A stretch of 17,389 nucleotides of DNA from Acidimicrobiales bacterium (GCA_027451605.1 DAIDJA010000002.1:1-17389); one strand, 5' to 3'; positions 8,127 to 15,612 are shown, numbered from the stretch's first letter. Notes: generated by a model not told the origin, from the sequence alone. Numbers and translations are program-made.

Positions 8127-8525
8127 TTATTGATGCAAGAGCCGCTTTGCCTGATTTATTTTAGGACATTTTGCGCTATGACCGTTTCCTGAATCACATA
8201 CCGGACAGTAATAGGTGTCAGTGCCCGGGGCCATCCATAAAGATCCGTTGCAACTTTTACACCGCTGATTATATTGTGAACATGACCAATCTTCATAATG
8301 TTTAGAACTTAAGGGACAGCCTTTACCGTAACAGACTGCCCAATTCTTATCGGTTTCTATTGCATCAATCGGACAAATCTGAATGCACCGCTGACAATCA
8401 TTACACATAACGGGATCGACTATATATCCGATTATAAAGTTGTCACTTTGATGAATTGCAAGTTGAGGGCAAGCTGATTCGCATGCCCCACATCCTATAC
8501 ATGAACCGTTAATTACAAGTGCCAT
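8127..8525 (-). CDS. 2[4Fe-4S] ferredoxin with zinc-ribbon-like C-terminal extension
   Basis: The first 55 residues form a bacterial two-cluster ferredoxin with C9-x2-C12-x2-C15-x3-C19-P and C41-x2-C44-x2-C47-x3-C51-P. The rest of the 132 residues is a cysteine-rich tail not found in simple ferredoxins. It holds C65, C70, C82, C89-x2-C92, C107-P-x-C110 and C120. The two CxxC pairs look like a zinc ribbon or a rubredoxin-like metal knuckle. It is the last gene of a three-gene operon, 17 bases after the preceding gene, with AAAGGA before the ATG. The position suggests that it carries electrons to the diiron protein encoded first; this is inference. The tail could dock the partner or hold an extra redox-active iron. 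Confidence 0.85.
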   Translation of the reverse strand: MALVINGSCIGCGACESACPQLAIHQSDNFIIGYIVDPVMCNDCQRCIQICPIDAIETDKNWAVCYGKGCPLSSKHYEDWSCSQYNQRCKSCNGSLWMAPGTDTYYCPVCDSGNGHSAKCPKINQAKRLLHQ

Positions 8526-8542
8526 AGCTTCCTTTCAAAATT

Positions 8543-8998
8543 CTACATTTCACCAATGGTTCCCAAAAGATGGGCGGAATCCAAATAATTTTGGATGGAT
8601 TCGGCAAATCTAAAGACTTTGTCGGTTGCAACCTGATCAGCACCCTGGACGTTCAAGGGGAATCCCGCCATAGTCAAAGCATTAAATGTTTGAGGACCGG
8701 TTGCCATAGAATTTTCTTGAATATCTTTAAACATATCCATGTATGATGACTGCTGTCCAGTCACATATGCCTCTACTGAAGCGAGATCAAATTCTGCAAC
8801 TTCTCCGAGAAAATTGATTTCATAACCATCAAATTCGATTACGTAACGCTTTACTGACTTCGGAGAGATCACCTCTATTCCGAGTTTTAAAATGGCAAAA
8901 CCAAGAGTTTTGTCCGCCATTGACTGGTTCGCAACTCGAGTTAACTCTCCAAAAAATTCTGAGGACGGAAACTTGTATTCAATTTCAATTGTAGTCAT
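8543..8998 (-). CDS. Small soluble protein, possibly SCP2-like lipid carrier
   Basis: I do not firmly recognise this 151-residue protein. It has no signal peptide, no membrane segment and no cysteine. The pattern is an N-terminal helix (FFGELTRVANQS), strands LGFAILKLGIEVIS and KRYVIEFDGYEINFLGE, then EFDLASVEAYVTGQ, MFKDIQ, PLNVQG and a C-terminal helix. This resembles sterol-carrier-protein-2 domains, which bind fatty acyl or sterol ligands in a hydrophobic tunnel; the match is weak. The gene sits 12 bases after the diiron gene, with the ribosome site AAAGGAGA before the ATG. It is plausibly a substrate carrier or effector subunit for that enzyme. An SRPBCC-like or regulatory-subunit fold is an alternative. 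Confidence 0.55.
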   Translation of the reverse strand: MTTIEIEYKFPSSEFFGELTRVANQSMADKTLGFAILKLGIEVISPKSVKRYVIEFDGYEINFLGEVAEFDLASVEAYVTGQQSSYMDMFKDIQENSMATGPQTFNALTMAGFPLNVQGADQVATDKVFRFAESIQNYLDSAHLLGTIGEM

Positions 8999-9010
8999 CT
9001 CAACTCTCCT

Positions 9011-10087
9011 TTAGTTTGTGCCTTCAATTCCGGTGAGCATCTCCGAGGGAAGATTAATTCTTTTCCTTCGGGGAAGTCCGGCTTTGTCACACCGTGCAAG
9101 ATATTCTTCAACTATCCTCTGTCGTAAAATATCTGCCGCAAATACCCCAATCTCTTCGGCCTGCTTAACTCCCCCGGCAGCCAATATCGCCATAGGTTCT
9201 ACAACTTCGGGAGTGGTAAATAGTACGGTCATTAACTCTTCGCCCCTATCCAAAAAGGCATGAAAATCTTCAGCTATCGAAGGGTCTCTGTCCAGACGAT
9301 ATTTTAGATGCATGGTGCCATATGCCACATGTCGGGCTTCATCCTGCATACAAAGCCTGAAAATCCTCTTTTCAACGTCGGACGGAGACAGAAATTCACC
9401 GGCGCGAAAAATTGACAGAACGATTCCCTCGCCAAGCAAGTGCATTAATGCAGATCCTTCATCGTAGCTCTGAGCATCTAAAATAAGTTTTAGAAACTGT
9501 TCGACTACAGCCTTGGCTTTTCCAAGACCACCGCCGTTTGCGAGTGCTCTTTTCCGAAAAACTTCGGTATGTCTGGCTTCATCCATAACCTGTGTGCATA
9601 AGAACATTTTTGCCTCAACAAAATCATGATTGATACGCCATAGCCACTTTGCGGGGAAATCTGCAGCTACCATCTCCACTTCGGAAAGTAAAGTTGCCAA
9701 CTGACATATTGAATGTTCGATATCACTCGGTAGTTCCGGCAGCTGGCTCCATGGTATGTCTCTTGTTGCACTCCATTGGCGACTTACCGCTTCTTCATAG
9801 AGATCGAGTACATTGTCCGACCATACTTCCATCTTGGTATTGACGGTATATCCCATATCAGGCACGTCGGGATCGATATCAGACCCCCTAGGCGCCATTG
9901 TGCGTCGTTTTGGATTATCCGGTACATCTCCGTAAGTTCCGTATGAGATATCTCTTAGAGTCAAACCTATCTTACTAATAGTAGGCTTGGTCCCCCACTC
10001 GCTTTTACTATCTCTTAACCAACCCAGATCGAACTCGCCTCTTTTTGCGCGTTCAATATACTCAAGGTTAATTGCGGTATTTGTCAT
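9011..10087 (-). CDS. Ferritin-like diiron oxidase/oxygenase (R2/AurF-like fold)
   Basis: The sequence shows the carboxylate-bridged diiron signature over four helices. In numbering from ATG 10087, these are E136 or E138 (SEVEMVAADFP), E170-x2-H173 (MDEARHTE), E220 (LLGEGIVLS) and E250-x2-H253 (QDEARHVAYG). Spacings of about 32 and 30 residues between paired ligands match ribonucleotide reductase R2-type proteins. The surrounding sequence (RQWSATRDIPWSQ, WRINHDF) is unlike an R2 subunit, and there is no catalytic-subunit gene nearby, so an oxidase, hydroxylase, N-oxygenase or desaturase is more likely. The substrate is unknown. It is first in the operon with the SCP2-like protein and ferredoxin. 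The start at 10087 is set by AGGAGG four bases upstream; an in-frame ATG at 10105 would place that site inside the gene. Confidence 0.8.
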   Translation of the reverse strand: MTNTAINLEYIERAKRGEFDLGWLRDSKSEWGTKPTISKIGLTLRDISYGTYGDVPDNPKRRTMAPRGSDIDPDVPDMGYTVNTKMEVWSDNVLDLYEEAVSRQWSATRDIPWSQLPELPSDIEHSICQLATLLSEVEMVAADFPAKWLWRINHDFVEAKMFLCTQVMDEARHTEVFRKRALANGGGLGKAKAVVEQFLKLILDAQSYDEGSALMHLLGEGIVLSIFRAGEFLSPSDVEKRIFRLCMQDEARHVAYGTMHLKYRLDRDPSIAEDFHAFLDRGEELMTVLFTTPEVVEPMAILAAGGVKQAEEIGVFAADILRQRIVEEYLARCDKAGLPRRKRINLPSEMLTGIEGTN

Positions 10088-10091
10088 AGGG

Positions 10092-10097
10092 CCTCCT
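10092..10097 (-). promoter_or_regulatory. Ribosome binding site that fixes the diiron gene start
   Basis: AGGAGG ends four bases before ATG 10087. It lies within the codons that would be used from the earlier ATG 10105, so the later start is preferred. Confidence 0.75.
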
Positions 10098-10132
10098 GTT
10101 GGCATTCAAAATTGGTAATAACATAAAGAACG

Positions 10133-10178
10133 TTACATTCTCTAATGTAAAGTATAATAGTTATTTTAATTTTGTCAA
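10133..10178 (-). promoter_or_regulatory. Promoter of the diiron operon with palindromic operator
   Basis: On the minus strand a perfect -35 TTGACA (10173-10178) and a -10 TATACT (10151-10156) are 16 bases apart. Directly after the -10, covering the expected start of transcription, is the perfect palindrome TTACATT (10133-10139), N4, AATGTAA (10144-10150). This position is typical of a repressor operator. The adjacent Rrf2-family gene is the natural candidate regulator; binding is inferred. The remaining bases to 10357 show no gene. Confidence 0.75.
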
Positions 10179-10357
10179 GTCCCAAATCCTACTTATAGTA
10201 ATTTAATCAAAGTATATTTGTTAGCATATGATAACAGGAGAGGCCAAATTAAAATATATGCCAAGGTGACTGCTTCGAGTATTAATTGCCGATTAAAAAT
10301 TGGCTTTAACGAAGGTGTTTGTATCAGAGTGGATCGGAAACTGCCTGTTTTCAGGTA

Positions 10358-11311
10358 TTACTCGATCATATCAGCCAGTTTTCTCAATACAGTTCTTATA
10401 AATGCGGTGGCGAGTTTTGTCTCAACATCTTCTTTTGCCGAAACGTTGTGTTCGGATATTCGAATTGACCCCTTCAGATGAAATTCTGATCTATCTTCAT
10501 CTATCATCACGACTTTACCGATCAGATCGGAGTGGATGTTCAGATTTGATACAGTTGCGGCTTCAAAAGAAATGCTGTAGTAAGTTGTTCCCGGTTTTTC
10601 CGAATGAGACTTATCAAACTTAAAGATTCCGTTTATGGCGTCATTTGTTGCCGGTTTGACAACGGTATCTAATTTACTGGCGCTCCAGCTGGGCAACAGT
10701 CCATCGAGACTTAACCTCAATGAATCGATATCATTAAGGCACTGCATAAATACGGTTGTCATATCCGATTCCGATCTGACGAAGACTGTCACTTTATCTA
10801 CAGCGGTCTCTATTTGAATCCAGTCTGACACTGTTATATTACGCTTTGATTTACGGTGAGTCGACTCCGGCACGGTAAAATTCCCGGATTCCAGCATCAA
10901 ATCTTTATCCAATAAGTCCTGAAGCGTCATCTCTTGAAGCACTTTACGAATAGCACTGGTTGCGGAGTACCATATTTCGTGTAAAGGACATACAGAGTCC
11001 CATCTGCAGGGTCCGTCACCCAGTGAGCATTTATCACTCCTTAAGGCTCCCTCTCCGGCTTCGACGATATCGAGCATTCTAATCTGGTCCGGAGCTTTTG
11101 TAAGTTTATAGCCTCCCTCTTTACCGGACTTTGATTCTGCAATACCGGTTTTTACAAGATCATTTAAGATCTGGGAAGCATAAGTTTGAGGCACACCCAT
11201 CTCTGCTACGACTTCCCTGATTTTGCGTTGCGATCCATCCTGGTAGGCTCGTGCTAAAGACAGCGCTGACCGAACTACATAGTCCCCTCGTTTTGAAAGT
11301 GTTAAATTCAT
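10358..11311 (-). CDS. Rrf2-family Fe-S regulator fused to an SRPBCC/CoxG-like domain
   Basis: Residues 1-135 are a standard Rrf2 regulator: MNLTLSKRGDYVVRSALSLA opening, winged helix with QTYASQILNDLVKTGI, the wing GKEGGYKL, and three cluster cysteines C95-x6-C102-x5-C108 (KCSLGDGPCRWDSVCPL). IscR, NsrR and RirA use such cysteines to hold an Fe-S cluster that senses Fe-S status, NO or iron. Rrf2 proteins are usually 130-165 residues; this one has 317. The extension (about 160-317) begins with a strand and helix (TVFVRSESDMTTVFMQCLNDIDSLRLSLDGLLPSW). It ends in strands and a long helix (FHLKGSIRISEH...LATAFIRTVLRKLADMIE), the order seen in SRPBCC/CoxG hydrophobic-ligand domains. The domain call is moderate. 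The gene is divergent from the NosR-like gene and appears leaderless: TATAAT lies seven bases before its ATG. Confidence 0.82.
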   Translation of the reverse strand: MNLTLSKRGDYVVRSALSLARAYQDGSQRKIREVVAEMGVPQTYASQILNDLVKTGIAESKSGKEGGYKLTKAPDQIRMLDIVEAGEGALRSDKCSLGDGPCRWDSVCPLHEIWYSATSAIRKVLQEMTLQDLLDKDLMLESGNFTVPESTHRKSKRNITVSDWIQIETAVDKVTVFVRSESDMTTVFMQCLNDIDSLRLSLDGLLPSWSASKLDTVVKPATNDAINGIFKFDKSHSEKPGTTYYSISFEAATVSNLNIHSDLIGKVVMIDEDRSEFHLKGSIRISEHNVSAKEDVETKLATAFIRTVLRKLADMIE

Positions 11312-11324
11312 AAGATTAATTATA
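11312..11324 (-). promoter_or_regulatory. Leaderless promoter of the Rrf2 gene
   Basis: On the minus strand TATAAT (11319-11324) is followed by TAATCTT and then the ATG at 11311, with no Shine-Dalgarno. Transcription should start at or beside the ATG. The -35 is weak (around 11342-11347). The box overlaps the upstream edge of the divergent promoter, so the two would compete or be regulated together. Confidence 0.5.
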
Positions 11325-11333
11325 GTTTACCAC

Positions 11334-11360
11334 TTGACATATAGTGAGAAATGGTATAAA
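11334..11360 (+). promoter_or_regulatory. Promoter of the NosR-like / GltD-flavodoxin operon
   Basis: A perfect -35 TTGACA (11334-11339) is followed after 15 bases by TATAAA (11355-11360) with an extended TGG before it, which can offset the short spacer. The imperfect inverted pair TAGTTTACCA (11323-11332) and TGGTATAAACTA (11352-11363) flanks the core and may be part of an operator. The leader to the ATG is about 75 bases. Confidence 0.65.
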
Positions 11361-11372
11361 CTAGTAGTTAAT

Positions 11373-11414
11373 GTATAGTAAACTTATAAACGTATATAGT
11401 AAAATACTAAACGT
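11373..11414 (+). repeat. Imperfect tandem repeat in the leader of the NosR-like gene
   Basis: Two slightly overlapping units of 21 and 23 bases, at 11373-11393 and 11392-11414, share the blocks TATAGTAAA and TAAACGT. The second unit contains the small palindrome TAGTA-AAA-TACTA (11397-11409). Their place just after the promoter suggests regulator half-sites; this is inference. Confidence 0.5.
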
Positions 11415-11444
11415 TGATACTAATTTACCCTAAAAGGAGCGTCA

Positions 11445-13049
11445 ATGACGATAGCAGAAGATAAAAAAATAACTGAAGCTGATCGGAATGCGGATTCATT
11501 TGAGCATTACGATCCAATAAAACAAGCTGTACATTTAAGACCAAAGAATAAAGACAATATTCATGAGCGTTTTGAATCTACAGATCCTCCCAAAAAATGG
11601 GAGGTCAGCAAAAATAAGCGCGTGGCTGCTATCTTAAAAGACAGGCGTCTGCAATTTCTACTGATTTTACCAAACCAAATCGTATTTTGGGTAGTTATTG
11701 TCTTAGGTATAGCCGGAACGGCAGATCCAATGTTAAACTTCGGCACCACCATTACGTGGTTTCTTTGGTTCTGTTTAGTCTTCGTAATGATGGCCGTCAT
11801 CGGAAGAGCATGGTGTTCGATGTGCCCGTTCGGAGGCTTTGCCGAGTGGCTTCAACGACGTACATTTTGGCAGAGGACTCAGAAAACCCTCGGACTCGGT
11901 AAAAAATTCCCTGAACCGTTAGCTCGGTGGGGATTTCTCCTGTCAGTTGTGTCGTTTCTGATTCTCACCTGGATCGAGGAGTTTTTTAATATAGCCGGTC
12001 CCGGTTCACCATGGGAAACTTCATACATGGTAATCGGCATCGTAACCGCAGCGGTCGCATTTTTCTTGGTTTTCGAAAGAAGAACATTTTGCCGATACAT
12101 ATGTCCTTTATCGGCATTAATCGGATCGGTAGGAGCCATGGGTTCGGTCGCAGGTTTTAGAACAAAGGATCGAGACGTCTGCATGGACTGTAAAACAAAA
12201 GACTGTATGAGAGGCTCGGAAGAAGGATTTGGTTGCCCTTGGTATACCTGGCCCGGTAGCGCAGATTCAAACCTAAGCTGCGGATTATGCAGTGAATGCT
12301 ACAAAGCCTGTCCTTCGGACAATGTTGGGCTATTTCTTCAGCCTCCGCTTACTTCTGTTATAGCCCCTAAGAGGCGCAGAGCCGATATCGCGCTGTCGGT
12401 TCTTCTTCTGTGGGGTTTGGTAATATACCAGCAGGTTAACGCTACCAACGTTTTTGCAAGCCTTGATAACTGGCTGACAAATAAAACAGGAATTCACTAC
12501 CCGAATCCAATCGACTATGTAGGCGTAATTGTTATAGTGGCCTTAATTACCGGCGCATTAATCTTGGCTGCCGGATTTGCATTCGGCAAAAAAAACCTGG
12601 ATTCCTACAAAGAATCACAGCCTGTTTTAGCAACTCCGCAAAAATCGCTTCTATCCAAGCATCCTAAAGCTCTTGCATTTTTACTGCCTATCAGCTACGG
12701 ACTTATTCCAGTTGTCGGTGCGGACTACCTTGCTAGGCAGTTGCCGAAATTCTTCCAGCACGTACTTTCCCTAATTCCGGCAGTAGGTGCATGGTTCGGA
12801 CACGGATCGGCCAAGTCATCATTTTATACAAAGGCGATTTTGGGAGTTCCGCAAATCGTAGCAGTTCAAATTGCAGTTATAGGAATCGGAACATTGGCCT
12901 CTCTTTGGGCAATGAACAAAATCTTTAACCGCGACCTAAAGCCGGTGTCTAGAAGTTCCGCAGCACTTAGAATTTCGAGTTTTGCCATTATTTTGGCATG
13001 TGGTGTCGGAGCTTCTGTACTGTACTTCATCATGCACGCTGCCAACTAG
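11445..13049 (+). CDS. NosR/NapH-like membrane polyferredoxin
   Basis: This 534-residue integral membrane protein has about eight to ten hydrophobic segments, including 70-90, 102-120, 163-180, 195-210, 315-330, 356-378, 408-428, 475-495 and 510-530. Two membrane-edge motifs, GRAWCSMCPFGG (C124, C127) and FCRYICPLS (C216, C220), mark the NosR/NapH/CcoG superfamily. A ferredoxin-like insert carries C246, C249, C254, C264 and C279-x2-C282-x2-C285-x3-C289-P, enough for two [4Fe-4S] clusters. NosR-type proteins pass electrons between quinol and an oxidoreductase; the periplasmic FMN domain of NosR is absent. The start follows AAAAGGAGCGTCA. It is 22 bases before the GltD fusion and probably feeds, or is fed by, it. 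The physiological partner is inferred. Confidence 0.8.
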   Translation: MTIAEDKKITEADRNADSFEHYDPIKQAVHLRPKNKDNIHERFESTDPPKKWEVSKNKRVAAILKDRRLQFLLILPNQIVFWVVIVLGIAGTADPMLNFGTTITWFLWFCLVFVMMAVIGRAWCSMCPFGGFAEWLQRRTFWQRTQKTLGLGKKFPEPLARWGFLLSVVSFLILTWIEEFFNIAGPGSPWETSYMVIGIVTAAVAFFLVFERRTFCRYICPLSALIGSVGAMGSVAGFRTKDRDVCMDCKTKDCMRGSEEGFGCPWYTWPGSADSNLSCGLCSECYKACPSDNVGLFLQPPLTSVIAPKRRRADIALSVLLLWGLVIYQQVNATNVFASLDNWLTNKTGIHYPNPIDYVGVIVIVALITGALILAAGFAFGKKNLDSYKESQPVLATPQKSLLSKHPKALAFLLPISYGLIPVVGADYLARQLPKFFQHVLSLIPAVGAWFGHGSAKSSFYTKAILGVPQIVAVQIAVIGIGTLASLWAMNKIFNRDLKPVSRSSAALRISSFAIILACGVGASVLYFIMHAAN

Positions 13050-13071
13050 ATAAGAAGGAGACCCTATTAAA

Positions 13072-15276
13072 ATGACAATTACCAATGACCCTAAAACAAA
13101 TTCAAATACACAAAGCTTCCCAAATGTAACTGTCTTTTCGGACAGGTGCGCCGGGTGTGAAGAGTGCCTTGTAAGATGCCCAACTCAAGCAATAGAGATG
13201 GACAACTTTTCATGGACAATAACTATAAACAACGAACTTTGTGTCGGATGCATGCAGTGCACCAGAACCTGTCCGTTTTCGGCCATAAAAATTGAGTCCG
13301 AAGACCTCAGTAAAACAAGGGTTCAACTTAGCATTCATCATCCCAAAGACCTGCTGTTGGACAGATCCGAAACCAGAAGAGGCATTACAAACTGGACTGA
13401 TGCACTTGCGGAGGCTTCCAGGTGCCTTAACTGTCCGGATCCAACCTGTGTGAGAGGATGCCCGACTCACAACAATATCCCCGGATTCATTGCCGCAATC
13501 AGGGACGGTAATTTGGACCAGGCGCAGGAAATTCTGTCCAATACTACCGTATTGCCCGATGTATGTTCGAGAGTATGTGATCAGGCGCTACAGTGTGAAG
13601 GATCGTGCACCTGGTCATTGGCCGGACATGAGCCGGTGGCAATCGGAGCCCTAGAGAGATTTATTACGGAAAATTCAAACGTCGCTCCGATAGCTACTAA
13701 GTCGGATAAGGGCAAGGGATTGGAAGTAGCCATAATCGGCGCAGGTCCTGCGGGTGCGTCTGCGGCCAGCGAACTTGTTGCCAACGGAGCTACAGTAACA
13801 GTCTTTGAGAAAAATAGCGAACCCGGTGGTCTAATGCGAACAGCCATTCCGGAATTTACCCTCCCTCAGAACGTAAGTCAAAGAGTTTGGGAGAATTTGA
13901 AAGCCGCAGGAGTTAAATTTGAGTTCGGTAAAGAGATTCAAACAGCTCAGATTAGCGAACTAAAGAACAAATTTGACGCAATTATAATGGCTGTAGGTGC
14001 CCAGGCTCCGCTTAAACTTCCCGTACCCGGATCAGATCTGGAAGGAATCGTGGATGCCGTCGCATTCTTAGAAAAAGCAGACAATCTACTTCGCGAAAAA
14101 AAGACTATCGAGGACCTATACCCCGAAATTTTTAAGCGCAGCGGAAACCAAAGCAAGTCTGAGAGTTCAAAGCCAATGATCTTGGTGCTGGGAGCCGGTA
14201 ATACTGCGATGGATGTTGCCAGAATATCTCGCAGACTGGGAGCCAATGCCACCTGTGTTGATTGGATGAGTCAGCAGTTTGCCCCGGTCAGACCGGACGA
14301 ACTAGTAGAAGCCAGAGATGAGGGTGTCGATATCAGATTCAATACCACGGTATCTTCTTTCGTTGGAGAAAAATATGTAACTTCAGCTAAACTTTCACTT
14401 ACTCGTCAAGAAGTTGCTACAAAATTACCTACCGTCATAAAAGAAAATGCAATTGATCTAAAGGTTGACTTGGTGGTTATGGCAATGGGATTTAGGCTGG
14501 ACAAGCAACTTACCGATACCTTTACAATGCTTCCCTACAGAAAAAAGACACCGGATATGATTGACCGAGTCTGGCAAGCAAGCGGGATTACGGCAGTACC
14601 TTCCGTAGAATGGGCAAGGGGGCAATCTGTCGGAAAACTAAGCATTGCGCGTGAAAATGCGAGACTTAAGGCAGGACTCCCCGTAGCTGACAATGTTTGG
14701 GTAGTCGGTGATGCACTTATTGGTCCTTCCACGGTAGTTGAAGCAATGGCACACGGAAAGCATGCCGCGGTATCTGTACTCGAACATGTAAGACCAAGAG
14801 AGGGTGACAAAACTTCCGGCAAAACAAAGACGAACGTGCTTGTTATCTACGATACCAGATCAGGAAACACACGTGATGTTGCTACAAATCTACTGTCAGA
14901 TTTGTCTCAAGACCTATATTCCACCGTTGTTACACCGATAACTAAGGTAAATTACAACGACGTGGTAGCCTCTGATATCATTGTGCTTGGAACATGGATT
15001 GAAGGCATGGTTTTGGCAAACGTAAAGCCCGCCAAACCTACATTGCGCTGGCTCAGATCAATTGACACCTTTGGTAATAAGCCGGTGATAGTGTTTGTAA
15101 CTTACGGCGTTAATCCTAAAGGTTCACTGGATCTTCTTGAAAAAGAATTTGCTCAGCGTCATGCCAAAGTCCTGCTAAAGAAAGCTATAAAAGGTGGTAA
15201 GGCACAGGCGCAGTTACCGGAATTTAAAAAGCAGGTTAAGCAGATCTTTAACCAGTATTTTGAAAAACATAACTAA
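13072..15276 (+). CDS. Ferredoxin-GltD-flavodoxin fusion oxidoreductase
   Basis: This 734-residue protein joins three redox units. Residues 24-75 are a 2[4Fe-4S] ferredoxin (C26, C29, C32, C36 and C57, C60, C63, C67). Residues about 110-575 are a glutamate-synthase-small-subunit (GltD/NfnL-type) module. It has its own Fe-S cysteines (C118, C121, C126, C130; C165, C169, C175, C179), an FAD loop IIGAGPAGAS (221-230), an NADPH loop LGAGNTAMD (373-381) and the C-terminal FAD motif VVGDALIGPSTVVEAMAHG. Residues about 585-734 are a flavodoxin with the FMN loop YDTRSGNT. The likely path is NADPH, FAD, Fe-S, flavodoxin FMN or ferredoxin. No glutamate synthase large subunit is nearby, so a role in reductant supply fits better than ammonia assimilation. 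The start follows AAGGAG at an 11-base gap. A strong terminator lies 124 bases downstream. Confidence 0.85.
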   Translation: MTITNDPKTNSNTQSFPNVTVFSDRCAGCEECLVRCPTQAIEMDNFSWTITINNELCVGCMQCTRTCPFSAIKIESEDLSKTRVQLSIHHPKDLLLDRSETRRGITNWTDALAEASRCLNCPDPTCVRGCPTHNNIPGFIAAIRDGNLDQAQEILSNTTVLPDVCSRVCDQALQCEGSCTWSLAGHEPVAIGALERFITENSNVAPIATKSDKGKGLEVAIIGAGPAGASAASELVANGATVTVFEKNSEPGGLMRTAIPEFTLPQNVSQRVWENLKAAGVKFEFGKEIQTAQISELKNKFDAIIMAVGAQAPLKLPVPGSDLEGIVDAVAFLEKADNLLREKKTIEDLYPEIFKRSGNQSKSESSKPMILVLGAGNTAMDVARISRRLGANATCVDWMSQQFAPVRPDELVEARDEGVDIRFNTTVSSFVGEKYVTSAKLSLTRQEVATKLPTVIKENAIDLKVDLVVMAMGFRLDKQLTDTFTMLPYRKKTPDMIDRVWQASGITAVPSVEWARGQSVGKLSIARENARLKAGLPVADNVWVVGDALIGPSTVVEAMAHGKHAAVSVLEHVRPREGDKTSGKTKTNVLVIYDTRSGNTRDVATNLLSDLSQDLYSTVVTPITKVNYNDVVASDIIVLGTWIEGMVLANVKPAKPTLRWLRSIDTFGNKPVIVFVTYGVNPKGSLDLLEKEFAQRHAKVLLKKAIKGGKAQAQLPEFKKQVKQIFNQYFEKHN

Positions 15277-15399
15277 ACGGACTTAATTACATCGACCCAA
15301 TTCAAAATTAGTTTCAACCTAACGCTTCCATTAAGGAATATGTTCGACTTGCAAACTCGATATTGAAGTGGTCAATTAAACCAATAAATTACAAACAAC

Positions 15400-15441
15400 G
15401 TTAATGTGCGGGGGTAATAGCCCGCACATTAACTTTTTTTT
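15400..15441 (+). terminator. Strong intrinsic terminator
   Basis: GTTAATGTGCGGG (15400-15412) and CCCGCACATTAAC (15421-15433) form a perfect 13-bp stem with an eight-base loop, followed by eight T residues (15434-15441). It ends the NosR-like / GltD-flavodoxin operon. Confidence 0.93.
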
Positions 15442-15550
15442 GATAATTAAAATAATCAACTAAGTTAAAGGTAATAGGATAGTTCAAAATACTAGCGTTT
15501 CAATAGAAAACAATTGCTACGATAGCTTTTAGAAATAACCACCGGGCTTT

Positions 15551-15572
15551 AAGAACAGTGGCAACTGTTCTT
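15551..15572 (-). terminator. Hairpin downstream of the aldehyde dehydrogenase gene
   Basis: AAGAACAGT (15551-15559) and ACTGTTCTT (15564-15572) form a perfect 9-bp stem with a GGCA loop, 40 bases beyond the minus-strand stop. No U-tract follows, so it may be a Rho-type 3' end, an mRNA-stabilising hairpin or a protein site. Confidence 0.4.
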
Positions 15573-15612
15573 TAGACAAAACCTCCGGAATAAAACTGAT
15601 AAATGTTTACGG

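Larger units (their letters stand above)
15277..15612. other. Intergenic region between convergent genes
   Basis: These 336 bases separate two convergent genes. I see a strong intrinsic terminator and a second hairpin (both listed separately) and no convincing coding frame or RNA gene. Confidence 0.6.

Noticed and set aside
9011..10087. Ribonucleotide reductase R2 subunit
   Set aside because: The diiron ligands and spacing fit the fold, but the rest of the sequence is unlike R2 and the neighbours include no R1 subunit.
10088..10105. Earlier ATG for the diiron gene
   Set aside because: The AGGAGG site lies within those codons and serves the ATG at 10087.
13072..15276. Glutamate synthase small subunit for ammonia assimilation
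   Set aside because: No large subunit is nearby, and the added ferredoxin and flavodoxin domains indicate a different electron acceptor.
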